Positions 1 through 9,513 of a stretch of 64,000 nt of DNA are shown here, one piece after another. Source of the stretch: Coptis chinensis (Eukaryota; Streptophyta; Magnoliopsida; Ranunculales; Ranunculaceae); NCBI GenBank assembly GCA_015680905.1, contig CM027380.1, positions 35,952,001 through 36,016,000 on the forward strand. The letters run 5' to 3'. Both the position numbers and the translations under genes were made by a program. The notes below the pieces were generated by a model. The model was not told where the DNA came from. It saw only the letters and a program-made list of their open reading frames with translations, and did no database searches. The first letter of the stretch is position 1. Every line of letters begins with the position of its first letter.

Positions 1-559
1 CGGATGTGTTTGATCGACCGACTTCCTTGTTGTCATTGAGATTGTAAGGTAAAGTGTGCCCACTTGTACTGCTTTAGATGCGAAACTTGAGTGCAAAAAT
101 CAGTGTTGTTTCTTGACTATTATTGTGAGAACCTATTTAAGGGCTATTAGGAGTTCTCGAAAACAAACCTGCTAAACATTTGATAGTACTACTCATTGTA
201 TATATGTTTATTGTAGATGATTGATTATTATGCATATATTAACTTAGGATTTTGGTTGGTTATTCTTATGTAATTGCTAGAGAGATGTATAGATAGTTGA
301 GCATGAATAAGGAAACAATAGTTTTATTTTCTTAGTCGTTGTAGTATAGATGAAGTTTGTGAGTACCTTCAACTGGAAAACTCTCCGCGAGGCTATAACT
401 TCGTCCACTAGGGAATTCCTAGTGGTTTAAGGCCTTGTTGCATATGGTCAATGCAATCGCGACTCAGTAAAGCGAGAGTAGTTAGAACTCCATTTTGGTC
501 ACTTATTCTAATTTCTCATATTTGCTTGAGGACAAGCAAAATCTTTGTTTGGGGTGGTT
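1..559 (+). other. 3' noncoding region of element F with polypurine-like end
   Basis: No gene. It ends with the motif CTTGAGGACAAGCAAA followed by GTTTGGGGTGG, directly against the LTR. A GAGGACAAGCA-type sequence just before the 3' LTR is common in plant Ty3/gypsy elements, and here the G-rich tract is the likely start site for plus-strand synthesis. The same stretch is strongly conserved in B, C and E. Confidence 0.8.
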
Positions 560-1960
560 TGATAAGAGCCCAAAACTGTAGTTTTAACCCCTTAATAATC
601 ATCTTGTTAGACCAATTATGTGAATAATAAGTAAGAGTTAACGATTCGCGTTTTTATGCATTTCGGGCTTCAAAGTCCATTATGTGCGAAAATGTGCCAC
701 TTTAGCGAGATAAAGGAGCAAAAGTCGTGAGAACTTCCGAAGACCATATCTTTAGACTCAAATCTCAGAATTGGGCCTACCTTATGTCAAAACGACCGGC
801 TCGGAAAGAGCTTTCCAATGGTCCAAGCCTTGACCCAATCAGAGGAGCAGAAGTGGACGAAAAGTCTGTTGAAGCGAACTGCAGCTGAAGAGGCCTTTTT
901 GGACTGAAAGAATTGGGTTTTGGGCCTGATTCTCTGGCCCAAAACATGGCTCCAAGCCCATGCACGATTTTTGGATCTGAATGTATAAAAACAAAAGCTT
1001 AGTTCATTGTTAATGGTAGATAGGGTAGATAGTTAGGTTAGAAAATAAATTAGATTAGTTAGCCTCCATTAAAACCTTAGTTCTAGATCTAGTTTTTATA
1101 TTAAAGTAATTAGTTTTATTCTTGTTTTAAATTTAGTATTGAATGATTGTTCTCCCTTGAATTAGATAATAAAATAGTTGTTCTTGATTCAATTTCGATT
1201 TGTCAATTACAATTGTTAGATCTAATTTCATTTACTACTTGTTATTCAATGCTTAGTTGTTAATTAGATTTTTGTTATTATTTAATTTAGATTAGTTAAA
1301 TTTCATAAAAGTTAGAATCTTTTCATTATGTTTAGTTTAGATTTAATGGGAATTGTTAGTTTGATGAATCAAGGCTAAATCCTCCATTAGAGGGTTTGAT
1401 GAAGCCTTGATGAAAACTTAGTGGTTAGTATAGAATTGGTTGTAGAATCTATTCCACTCTAGAAAGTCGTGTTTAAGCCATGAGAATGGGTGGGCGACTT
1501 CACATGCTAGTTAGTACTTTCGGTAGAAATGCCATGAACACTAGGGATTAGAACTTCGAATTTCTTGCCGTAAGATCGTGAGAATCGAGATACAAGAATC
1601 TATACTAGGTTATTAAGTTGGATTCGAGGTGGATTCAATTCCCCTCTAATCCTTTATCTAGATTCAAAACAAGCATATTCCATAGTATTAAGTAGTTAAA
1701 TTCAACGTAGACTCATTTTAGTTTCATCGTGAGTATAACACCGCTTAGTAAAGCTCTCATTGACTTAAAATGACTAGTTAAACTTAGAAAACAATCCATG
1801 CTAGGGAACTAGGAGTGGAGCGAACCCGTTACTCCATTTAGTGCAATTAGATTGAGTAGAAGCTTTGATAATCAACAACGTAAAAGTAATAAGTTTAGTT
1901 TACTTACGTTTTGGATTCGTAGTTCATTTCGTAGGTAAACTATTCATTTTATAGTTATCA
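560..1960 (+). repeat. 3' LTR of element F (1401 bp)
   Basis: Starts TGATAAGAGCCC and ends TTATCA (TG...CA). It matches the LTRs of B and, reverse-complemented, those of E along its length. A TATAAAA box lies at 984-990, about 425 bp into the LTR, the expected U3 position. The sequence right after it (GCTGT at 1961-1965) would be one copy of the 5 bp target duplication. Confidence 0.92.
984..990 (+). promoter_or_regulatory. TATA box of the LTR promoter (element F)
   Basis: TATAAAA inside the LTR. It is conserved at the same place in the C LTRs (35939 and 44418), the B 3' LTR (51045) and, as TATAAGA on the minus strand, in both E LTRs. Conservation between copies is the main support; transcription was not tested. 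Confidence 0.55.
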
Positions 1961-2390
1961 GCTGTCAAAAGCAATGGAACACCGACTGCTCAACCACCGT
2001 GCAGCCAAACAACACCAGAAACTGAAGTCGGTTCTAGTTCTATTCGTCACTCGACTCAACAAAACTTGATGAATATGTTTGCAAATTTGAATCCTCCTTC
2101 TGGGACACTTGGTTCTTCACCAAATGTATCTTTATTAGATAGGGATGGTGTAGTGGTTGCTAAGGGGTATGTCATGACAGAGATTTGGGAGATTGCAATG
2201 GCGAAAAGTTCTCGAGGAAAAAAAGGTCTACATAGAGGAAGTCTTGGTTGGTGATGCTCTTGTTTACGATGGGCCCCAAGATGGAGTTAGATTTTTGGAT
2301 GGCTTTAGTCAGGAGGTCCTTTAATTTGGCTCGAGTCAAGGATCACAGTTTTCTTAATAAGTTGTTTGGGATATGCAAACTTTCTGAACT
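1961..2390 (+). pseudogene. CACTA accessory (TNP1-like) transposase C-terminal fragment, frameshifted
   Basis: One frame is open from the LTR border (1961) through 2254. It encodes a Ser/Thr/Pro-rich stretch and then VSLLDRDGVVVAKGYVM. After a frameshift near 2190-2220 it continues as YIEEVLVGDALVYDGPQDG and, in a third frame, GGPLIWLESRI. An 'SLLDRDG.VVAKGYV...VLV.DA...DGPQ' layout is the kind seen near the C-terminus of plant En/Spm-type accessory transposase proteins. I recognise the pattern, not a specific gene. At least two frameshifts make it non-functional. The 5' part is cut off by element F. It fits a CACTA element reading left to right toward 9513. Confidence 0.45.
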
Positions 2391-3019
2391 TGGAATTTTT
2401 CAAGGTATGGTTTGGTTACTTTATGTTTTGAATGTCGTTTGTTTTTTTATTTAATATGGATGTCATAGTGACTTGACAAACTTATGGTCTTTTTGGTATG
2501 GATGAGTATTGACTTTAATATGTTAGGTACTATATCTATTTATTAAATTTGATTGCAAAGATATATGTATGCTTGTTTGCTTAGCGGGTTGAAGAAAGTA
2601 CTAACCCACCCATTTTAACTCACTTTGTGCAAATCAATATAATTGGTTTTGCACTACCCGGTCCCAAGCCGGATAAAGGAGGAGGGAGGATGGTGGAGCC
2701 TTGACCTTGTTTCCTGCAAACGCTTATAAAGAGAAGAAGGAAGAAGTGGAGCCAGGAGGCGAGGGCTGATCCGAGCGAGATCAAAGGATCAGTATTTGCG
2801 TGTCCGAATTACGGTTTATTTTCCAATTCATGTTTATGCTTATTTTTATCATTTTTTCTACTCAATTCTCAGAGTTTAAGCTTTGTTTGACAGATTTCTT
2901 TGAAGACAGATAAAAAAGACGTGTTTCAATTCTTTTCAAGGGCTGGCAAGGTTAGTAGGGGTGCTCTTTTTTAGCATATCATATTACCTCTTAATATAGT
3001 GGATCGTAAATATTTTCAG
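2391..3019. other. No recognisable gene
   Basis: A+T-rich sequence with a more G+C-rich patch near 2655-2790 (GGATAAAGGAGGAGGG and following) that I could not assign. No convincing exon or RNA gene. Confidence 0.4.
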
Positions 3020-3262
3020 AGTGTTCATTTAAGATCATTTCCAATTTACTGGATTGCGAATTGACTGGTTACATTCCGGCAGAGTTTGGAAATCTGAGAA
3101 GTGTTATGGAGATGTAAGGAACCTCCAGTTTTTCCTATTTTATTACATTAACATACATGTGTAATGTTTCTGAACCAATCTAACCATGCTATTATATTGT
3201 AGAGACACATGTAAAAATCAACTTTATGGTCAAATTCCTCGGGAACTTCGGTTCGGCTACTG
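3020..3262 (+). pseudogene. ERECTA-family LRR receptor kinase, two LRR exon fragments
   Basis: Two short exons with plausible splice borders (AG before 3020, GT at 3114, AG at 3201-3202). The first ends ELTGYIPAEFGNLRSVMEM; the second reads NQLYGQIPRELRFGY. Together they match the consecutive leucine-rich repeats of ERECTA-type receptor kinases, where 'LTG.IPGEFGNLRSVMEIDLSNN' is characteristic and each repeat sits in its own short exon. Only about 1.5 repeats remain, with a stop just after them, and no transmembrane or kinase part follows. It is a captured fragment. The family assignment rests on the FGNLRSVMEI-like string, so another LRR kinase is possible. Confidence 0.6.
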
Positions 3263-3568
3263 AATTTGTTTTCACCGTGAGTTATACTTCGATGTTTAAT
3301 ATTAGAGAATGAATCCCGAATTCACCTCTCGGGGAAGAACCTTAGGTTTTATAGTAGTATATCCTCTGTTCTCTGCTGTGGTTTTACCGACTTTTTTTTA
3401 CGCCTTTTGCTTTCAAGTAATTCACATTTTTTCTTACGTGATGAAACGATGTAGCATTGATTCTTTGTTGGATCAAACCATAAAGCACATCTTTGTTTCT
3501 AAGAAGTGTTACTAACCGAAATGAGAAGTTAAAGCAAAGTGTATATACTGATGTAAGTTAACCATACC

Positions 3569-4610
3569 CAAATCAGATTTATAAGACCGATTTACGGGAG
3601 AATGATCGGTGAACGCGTTGCATTTGTTGATGTTGGGCATGCTAGTATCGCGAGGTTTGTATTCTTTGGGTTTAAGAAAGGGCGGTTGAAGGTTGTGGCT
3701 CATTCTTTTGATTCAAATCTTGGTGGTAGGGATTTTGATGAAGTGTTGTTCCAGCATTATGTGGGGAAGTTTAAGGGTGAGTATAAGATTGATGTCAACC
3801 AGAATGCTCGAGCTTGTCTTAGACTCAGAGCTGCTTGTGAGAAGTTGATGCTGGGTTGACAGTGGAGAATATACATTCAGTTGAGGTGGTTGGTTCAGGT
3901 TCACGTGTTCCTGCTATCATTAGGATTTTGATCGAGTTTTTTGGGAAGGAACCGAGGCGGACTATGAATGCTAGTGAGTGTGTTGCCCGGGGTTGTGCTC
4001 TTCAATGTGCTATACTCAGTCCCACATTTAAAGTTAGAGAGTTTTAGGTACTTGAAATTTTCATTTTGTTTTGTAATTCTTAGTTATTGTACTTTAAGGG
4101 TATCTACTTTTATTCATTTTAGGAAGTTATTGTTCTAACCGTCTTACTTTTCTGTTTAAGGTCAATGAGAGCTTCCCCTTCTCGATTGCCTTGTCCTGGA
4201 AAAGGACTGCATCTGATTCCCAGAATGGAGCAGCATATCAACCACAAAGCACTGTTGTCTTCCACAAGGGAAATATCATTCCTAGCACAAAGTCTCTAAC
4301 ATTTTACAGATCATCAACTTTTACAGTTGATGTGATATATGCTGACGCGGGTGGTTGGCAAGTTCCTCCAAAGATCATCACTTACACGGTAAATTTTTTG
4401 GGTTCGAAATGATTTCACTATGTAGCGTTGTCTGATTTCATGTACTGGTTTCAATGGACTATTTTGCTTATATTATTTTCACTAAACACTTCTACCACTT
4501 ATGTTTCTGGACAGATTGGTCCATTCCAATCAACAAAAGATGAACGCGCTAAACTAAAAGTGAAAGTTAAGCTGAACCTCCACGGGATTGTAGCTATTGA
4601 GTCTGCCACA
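3569..4610 (+). pseudogene. Hsp110-type HSP70 (HSP70-14/15-like) fragment, four exon blocks with introns
   Basis: Block 1 (3569-3858) reads VAFVDVGHASIARFVFFGFK and LGGRDFDEVLFQHYVGKFK, ending in ACEKL. Block 2 (3858-4048) has [40 protein letters not shown] and SPTFKVREF. Block 3 (about 4161-4389) has NESFPFSIALSWKR. Block 4 (about 4515-4610) has IGPFQSTKDERAKLKVKVKL. This follows plant Hsp110-class HSP70, a cytosolic co-chaperone, from the end of the ATPase domain into the substrate-binding domain. About 55 residues are missing between blocks 1 and 2, there is a frameshift near 3622, and the last codon of block 2 is TAG where CAG is expected. GT/AG borders remain at the introns, so this is a genomic fragment, not a retrocopy. 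N-terminal and C-terminal thirds are absent. Confidence 0.88.
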
Positions 4611-4857
4611 GTAAGTATTATTATTGTCACAATAAGTATTATTATGGTTTATTCCCAGACGAGTTTGGGCTTTGATTTGTGGGCTTTGAACAGTGTCAAT
4701 GGCAAATTTTGTAATTTCCACAGAAAAAGGGTATTTAAGACAATTCACAACTCTTGACTAGTCAACTGATGGCCACTGTTAGTTGACGCCTTTTGACTGT
4801 CAAACTGGGGCATCTATATAAGTTTCCTTCTTGTTACTTTGCTTGATTGTCATCTAG

Positions 4858-5467
4858 GAACCCCAAGAACACAAATGTCGTGGAGGGTATGGTAAAAGCT
4901 CTTGCAAGAGTTGTTTCATATTTGCAGGTGAGAATATTACACTATATTTTGTATTGTACACAATTACTTTGTCTATGTTCCAGTTTATCATTTCTTGTTG
5001 TAAAGAGGACGTCACAATGGCCTTTTACAACTATTTACTCCACTTCTCAAAATTAGCCAGTGGATTTGCGCTTGCTTTCGATTTTAGTCTTCTTTAAAAA
5101 TTGTAATTCTTCTAATATTCTATCATTCTCGAGCCTTTTTAGAGATCTTGTGTCACTCTTTTGCACCCATCCACAGTTTTTGTCCCTCTCTCCTTCCCTT
5201 TCCTTACGATCTTTCCGTAAATTTGTGTGGAGGACAATGGTTTAGCCTCCTCCGTCTTTTTGACCCTTCTTTTCTTTAGTTAGAAATACGCATCAGGACA
5301 ATGTTGCCAAAAACAAAGCTTGGAGATGTGAAGATTTAGGTGACATGGTGTGAGAACTAGTGCATTGCCTTCAGAGTTTCATAACTCTTATTACGTATTA
5401 TAGGTTGCAGATTCAAGTGAGGAAAGCCTTGCCGCTGTTGCAGGAATGTTTAGTAGCAAAGCTATAG
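4858..5467 (+). other. Two unidentified exon-like blocks (4858-4927 and 5404-5467)
   Basis: Block one (AG before, GTGAGA after) encodes RNPKNTNVVEGMVKALARVV and ends SYLQ. Block two (TAG before, GTATC after) encodes VADSSEESLAAVAGMFSSKA. Both are open, have splice-like borders and are in compatible phase, so they may be consecutive exons of one captured gene. I do not recognise it. Confidence 0.35.
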
Positions 5468-6356
5468 GTATCTTATTTATCTATGATTTTGTCTAATCTT
5501 TCATCGTATTGTAGATGCTGCTTGTTTGTATTCTTTGCATTATGCATTTTATCAATGTGTTTGGAACGGTACTTAATCCATTGGTGGTATATGTTTGGTC
5601 GTTTCTTACTTGCAATTAGGCATTTGGCAAAGTTTCATGTCTTTTACTATTATCATTATTGTTATAATTATTTCATCTATTATTATGATTATTATTACTA
5701 TTATTTCAAAAAATTGTAAAATATTAAGTTAAAAACAGTCAGTTAGCAATCATTTACTGCCACAAAAGGCACACATTCTTACGGGGGAGCTGAATCATTG
5801 TGTGACAACTGTTAGTCTATTAGACAACTTAAGTTAGAAGTATTGTCCACACAGGATATTAATAATTTATTGCTTGTTGTTTGTGTTAGTACCAGCTGAC
5901 CACATCTTTCGTTTTTGTAGAAGGTATATTTGTATGTTGTAGATGTTGTTTAATAACTTGGGTGTTGAATGTTTGTGTCTTTATTCTTAGTTTGCTAAGT
6001 ACCTAATTTGAAGTGTAGAAGTAGTGATTATCAATAATTATCTTTAAGGTGTCCAGTGGTACTGGTCAAGCCTTGAGGATGTTGGGGTGGGTAGCCGTGT
6101 TGTCATGCCACTGATGCACAAGTTGGATTTTCATTAAAATTGGTGTTGCTTAAAGAGTTTTCAGAAAATCTTTATTAAAAACATTGTTGATAAATTAAAA
6201 GTCAGATTTCAAAGATTGTAGAAGCTTTCCTATAAGACATTTAGACTTGACACATATGTATAATGTATTTGGATTTGTAGTATGGGTACTTCTAAAGTTC
6301 TACACACGTTTTTAATAATTTCCAATCTGTTAATTACTCTATTCAATCGCCCCTAA
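5468..6356. other. No recognisable gene
   Basis: A+T-rich intron-like sequence with an imperfect ATT/TTA repeat around 5640-5712. No supported exon. Confidence 0.45.
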
Positions 6357-6512
6357 TTGATATGGAATTCAATGAGTCATTTATTGACATATGGAGACCG
6401 TGTCATTGATGATACTATATTCTTCAGAATTGAGTGGAGCCTAGACAATGATGCTTCCAACGCTGCGATCATGGTTGCTAGTGAAGCCCATGCGATTACT
6501 TTGGCGTTGAAG
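6357..6512 (+). other. Unidentified exon-like open block
   Basis: An open stretch encoding YGDRVIDDTIFFRIEWSLD and NAAIMVASEAHAITLALK, followed by a GT (GTCTTT) at 6513. Base composition is less A+T-rich than its surroundings, as for the recognised exons nearby. Probably another captured exon; gene unknown. Confidence 0.3.
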
Positions 6513-7206
6513 GTCTTTTGGGTGTTATATTTACAAAGTGGCTACTTTAATGAGATGAAGTTGTGGATCTTGGGCGAGGTAAACATCATTCGTTTCTTTT
6601 CACTTTATGGGCGTTTGTGCATCACATTATAATTATGATTCCTTTTTACTTTCCTTTTAATATCCAAATTGAATCCCCTATCCGTGATAGTGATGAATTA
6701 GTGAAGTGCACTTGGGCAAACTGCATTACTTTGTACAACGATGGTTGATTCAATGTGGTTGACAATCCTTGATCGCGTTGTCCCTAATTTTGACGAGGTA
6801 TGTTGAGATGGCTATTCGAGACTTGTGATAAATTATTTTACGAGGTAGGTACAATCTGTTGCGATCTCTTTGTGATTATAGGTCGCAGGGGGAGGCTATT
6901 ATTTTGGAAATCTTGAAGGATATCGGGCTTTCACTCGTAATTATAGATTAGTCATACTTTTGTACAACTTATGCAGTTGTTCAATTTTTGGTTTTTACTT
7001 TGTTATGGTTTTTTATATTTACTAAATTTGTGGACAAATGTCTTTAGTGTTTTGTATTTTTCTTAGAAGTGTTGGCATCATTAAATCAGAAAAAGTCATC
7101 CTTGTGCTCCATATATCCACGCTTTATATTTAATAACCTGTGGTTAGAGTATTGACACCATTCGTTGCAAGTCACATGCCAATGATTGTTTGAGATTATA
7201 TCGCAG

Positions 7207-7304
7207 GCCTGTGGTGTTCTTCATTCTGTGGAACCGTTGAACTCCTTTCTTGCCTCCCTCTGCAAATTCACAATTAGTATGCCAATTGAAGTTGAAAGAA
7301 AAAG
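7207..7304 (+). pseudogene. MON2-like trafficking protein, single exon fragment
   Basis: An exon bounded by CAG and GTATGT encodes ACGVLHSVEPLNSFLASLCK followed by FTISMPIEVERKR. The 'ACGVL.(A/S)VEPLNSFLASLCKFTI' string is characteristic of plant MON2-type HEAT-repeat proteins, which act in Golgi/endosome trafficking. This is one exon of a gene that encodes well over 1,500 residues. It lies next to an unrelated isomerase fragment, so it was captured separately. Confidence 0.7.
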
Positions 7305-7460
7305 GTATGTTGTTAGGTTCGTGGTGGGAGGGGGGGTAATATAACCCTAGAAATTAAAAGGATGTTTATGCATTAAGTATGAAAGCGCTTGTATCTTTCC
7401 AGCTAAGTGAATTTAATATTCTACTGGTATTTATTAAGTATTTGTTCAATCGTATTGCAG

Positions 7461-7706
7461 GCTAACCCGGATTATAAAGGTATGTCATCATTGTAGGCCT
7501 GGGGAGGTGTCTCTCTCTCTCTCTCTCCCTCTCCCAATAGGATTCTTTTATTTTTGTGGTTCTTTCTATGACTTTATTTAATTTGCTTGCAGGTCCTACT
7601 TGGTATTGACTTACACACATGCAATGCTGGTGCATTTGGCTAGTTCGCCAGTGGAATTGGAAACACTGATGCCGGTTTTGTTATGGGTGCTGGAAAACTC
7701 CTTAAG
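7461..7706 (+). pseudogene. 3-isopropylmalate dehydratase large subunit (leucine biosynthesis), two exon fragments
   Basis: Exon 1 (7461-7509) encodes ANPDYKG and, after an internal deletion and frame change, CHHCRPGEV. Exon 2 (7593-7706) encodes VLLGIDLHTCNAGAFG, a TAG, then [20 protein letters not shown]. Plant isopropylmalate isomerase large subunits carry ANPDYKG...[43 protein letters not shown] here, part of the [4Fe-4S] aconitase fold in the plastid. The Gln codon after GAFG is TAG (CAG to TAG). The (TC)n tract at 7509-7530 lies in the intron. It is non-functional. Confidence 0.85.
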
Positions 7707-8702
7707 GTATGTTCGTGATTTCTTTGTAGCTTATTGATATTCCAATCCCATCCAGTCAAGCTATGTATGAAAGCATAAAAACCGTTTAGACCTAAGTAAG
7801 ATGGACATTTCATATTCTTGAACACCCCCTAAAAAAAAAATCTTCCCCGCTCTGCTCATGCCCCCACTGCAATGCAGTATACTAGTGTATATAGTGTCCT
7901 TTTGATTCGAGGATTAGTTATTTGACTTAACTATCATTGGTCGAGATGGTGAAGTAGCTGGTTCTACGAATCAATATATATTTGAGTAGTTAGGTTTACG
8001 ACCGAGGTCTGAGGTTTTAATATATGATATGAAAGTATATTATTTGATTTTCAGGTTATGACGGGATTTATGTCTATGAAATGTTGAAAATACAAAGGAG
8101 ATTTTGCCGAAATTTTTATGTCTTTCGTCAAGGTGTCTGACAAGGTTATAGGGTTTTGGGGCATTACATAAACTTTTAATACTATGCTTCTATTGCTACT
8201 AGTCTATTACCATACTCTCTTTTCTGAATTTTGTAGTTTGAGTATAAGGAGCTACTACTTAAGAATAAGATATAATGATATAAGTATATATCTATACATA
8301 TTTGTTTTCTACTGCCTGACTCATTTTTATTTATTTCTATTGGTGTATATGATGAAAAGGACTTTTCTGATGATACCATCCCAAAGTCATCCCCTGATGC
8401 TTGCAACTATTGAAAGTGGGAGTTCTGTACAAATGATGTGAGAGCTTGAGTTTAGGGACAAGTCCCATTGATTTAGAAAACAATGTATATTTCATTCGTG
8501 ACAAGTCTTATTTATGAAAAGACGTTTTTGTGATATTATTTTAATAAAAGACTATGTGATTAGATGTACTTGTGAGATTTTTTGTTTATGTTATGGACGA
8601 TTGTAGAATACCCAATAAGTGGGGACATCTTTATGCAGGTTAGTAGTCTCCCAAAAATAGTGGTTTTGGGGGAAATTATTTTTTTTACATATGAAATAGT
8701 TT
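7707..8702. other. No recognisable gene
   Basis: A+T-rich sequence between the last captured exon and the subterminal repeats. Short open frames on both strands have no recognisable content. Confidence 0.45.
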
Positions 8703-9139
8703 TGTAACGGTGGAAAACCGTAACTAAGCTTTGTAATAAGTAACACTTACAAAGCAACAAAACCGTTACCAAAATGTTACAAATTCTATAAATCAATTAC
8801 ATAAATAAACGTTACTAACTTTCTAAAACCGTTACTGTTGTTGGAAAAGAGTAACACACAAAAGCGTTACTAATACTATAAAACCGTTACTGTTGTTAAA
8901 AACGAGTAACGGTCAAAAAGCGTTACGAACTCTATAAAAGCGTTACTAATGTTAGAAAATAGTAACACAATTAAGCAAATAAAACCGTTAGCAAATATTT
9001 TTAGTTACGGAAAAAACCGTTACAATAAATAATTATGTAACGGTTTTAAACCGTTACAAATAATAATAACGCATTAGAAACGCCAAAACTGTGACGCAAA
9101 AAAACCGTTACAAATATTTTTAGTAACGGTTTCTGACCG
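8703..9139. repeat. CACTA subterminal repeat array (AACCGTTAC-type)
   Basis: Dense copies, in both orientations, of AACCGTTAC, AGCGTTACTA and GTAACGG. They often alternate with a GAGTAAC version about 20-30 bp apart. Arrays of 9-15 bp repeats next to the terminal inverted repeat are transposase-binding regions in En/Spm-type elements. They lie directly inside the terminus at 9166. Confidence 0.75.
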
Positions 9140-9149
9140 TTAGGAATGT

Positions 9150-9166
9150 CCTGTTTTGGTATAGTG
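9150..9166 (-). repeat. Inner CACTA terminal inverted repeat
   Basis: Reads TCCTGTTTTGGTATAGTG on the plus strand; its reverse complement starts CACTATACCAAAAC. It is a second right-type CACTA end 347 bp inside the outer one, directly after the subterminal repeats. Confidence 0.6.
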
Positions 9167-9399
9167 TAACAAAAGAAGAAGAAAAAAACCCTTACCTTCG
9201 TTTTAGATGAGGAAGTGCTGGTTTAAGCCAACCACTTTGTCTTCTCTGAAAGTGAGAGAGAGAGGAGTGCGGGATTCCAACCTTCGATTTTAGACTGTCT
9301 TTTATTTTTCAGATTTTTTTCTTTTTTATTTTATTTCTAACGGTATCCATGTGTTAGTCAACCATGACAAATTAATTCCGATAATTATCTTAAATTAAG

Positions 9400-9513
9400 T
9401 AACGGATAAAGTGACATACTAACGCCTTATAAACGTTAATAATTGTGTAACGGTTAAAAAACGTTACTAAGCGAAAAATGAGTGCGTTACAAAATCACCC
9501 TTTTGGTGTAGTG
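9400..9513 (-). repeat. Outer CACTA end: subterminal repeats plus terminal inverted repeat
   Basis: AAGTAACGG, GTGTAACGG and AACGTTACT repeats run up to a terminus whose reverse complement is CACTACACCAAAAGGGTG. The sequence beyond 9513 lacks these repeats, so this is taken as the element border. Confidence 0.7.

Larger units (their letters stand above)
1..1960 (+). mobile_element. Element F: 3' end of an LTR retrotransposon (cut by window start)
   Basis: This is the right-hand end of an Athila-like non-autonomous LTR element. The first 559 bases match the noncoding stretch before the 3' LTR of element B (about 49965-50529) and of element C (about 43420-43988). The LTR that follows begins TGATAAGAGCCC and ends TTATCA. 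Sequence after 1960 is unrelated and codes in an open frame, so 1960/1961 is the insertion border. The left half of the element and its other target duplication lie outside the window. Confidence 0.9.
1961..9513. mobile_element. CACTA-type transposon remnant carrying captured host-gene fragments (right part)
   Basis: The right edge at 9513 reads TTTTGGTGTAGTG, the reverse complement of a CACTACACCAAAA terminal inverted repeat. It is preceded by many AACCGTTAC-like subterminal repeats, as expected for plant CACTA (En/Spm) elements. Inside lie exon pieces of at least four unrelated plant genes, still with introns and splice sites, plus a possible CACTA accessory-transposase fragment at the left. 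That is the pattern of a gene-capturing (Pack-CACTA) element. The left terminus is not visible because element F interrupts it. A second, similar right end at 9166 suggests two nested copies. A Helitron or several independent insertions could also bring such fragments together; the terminal repeats favour CACTA. Confidence 0.6.

Noticed and set aside
8703..9139. Repeat array as a CRISPR or satellite
   Set aside because: Repeats are short, present in both orientations and irregularly spaced next to a CACTA terminus, as for transposase-binding sites.
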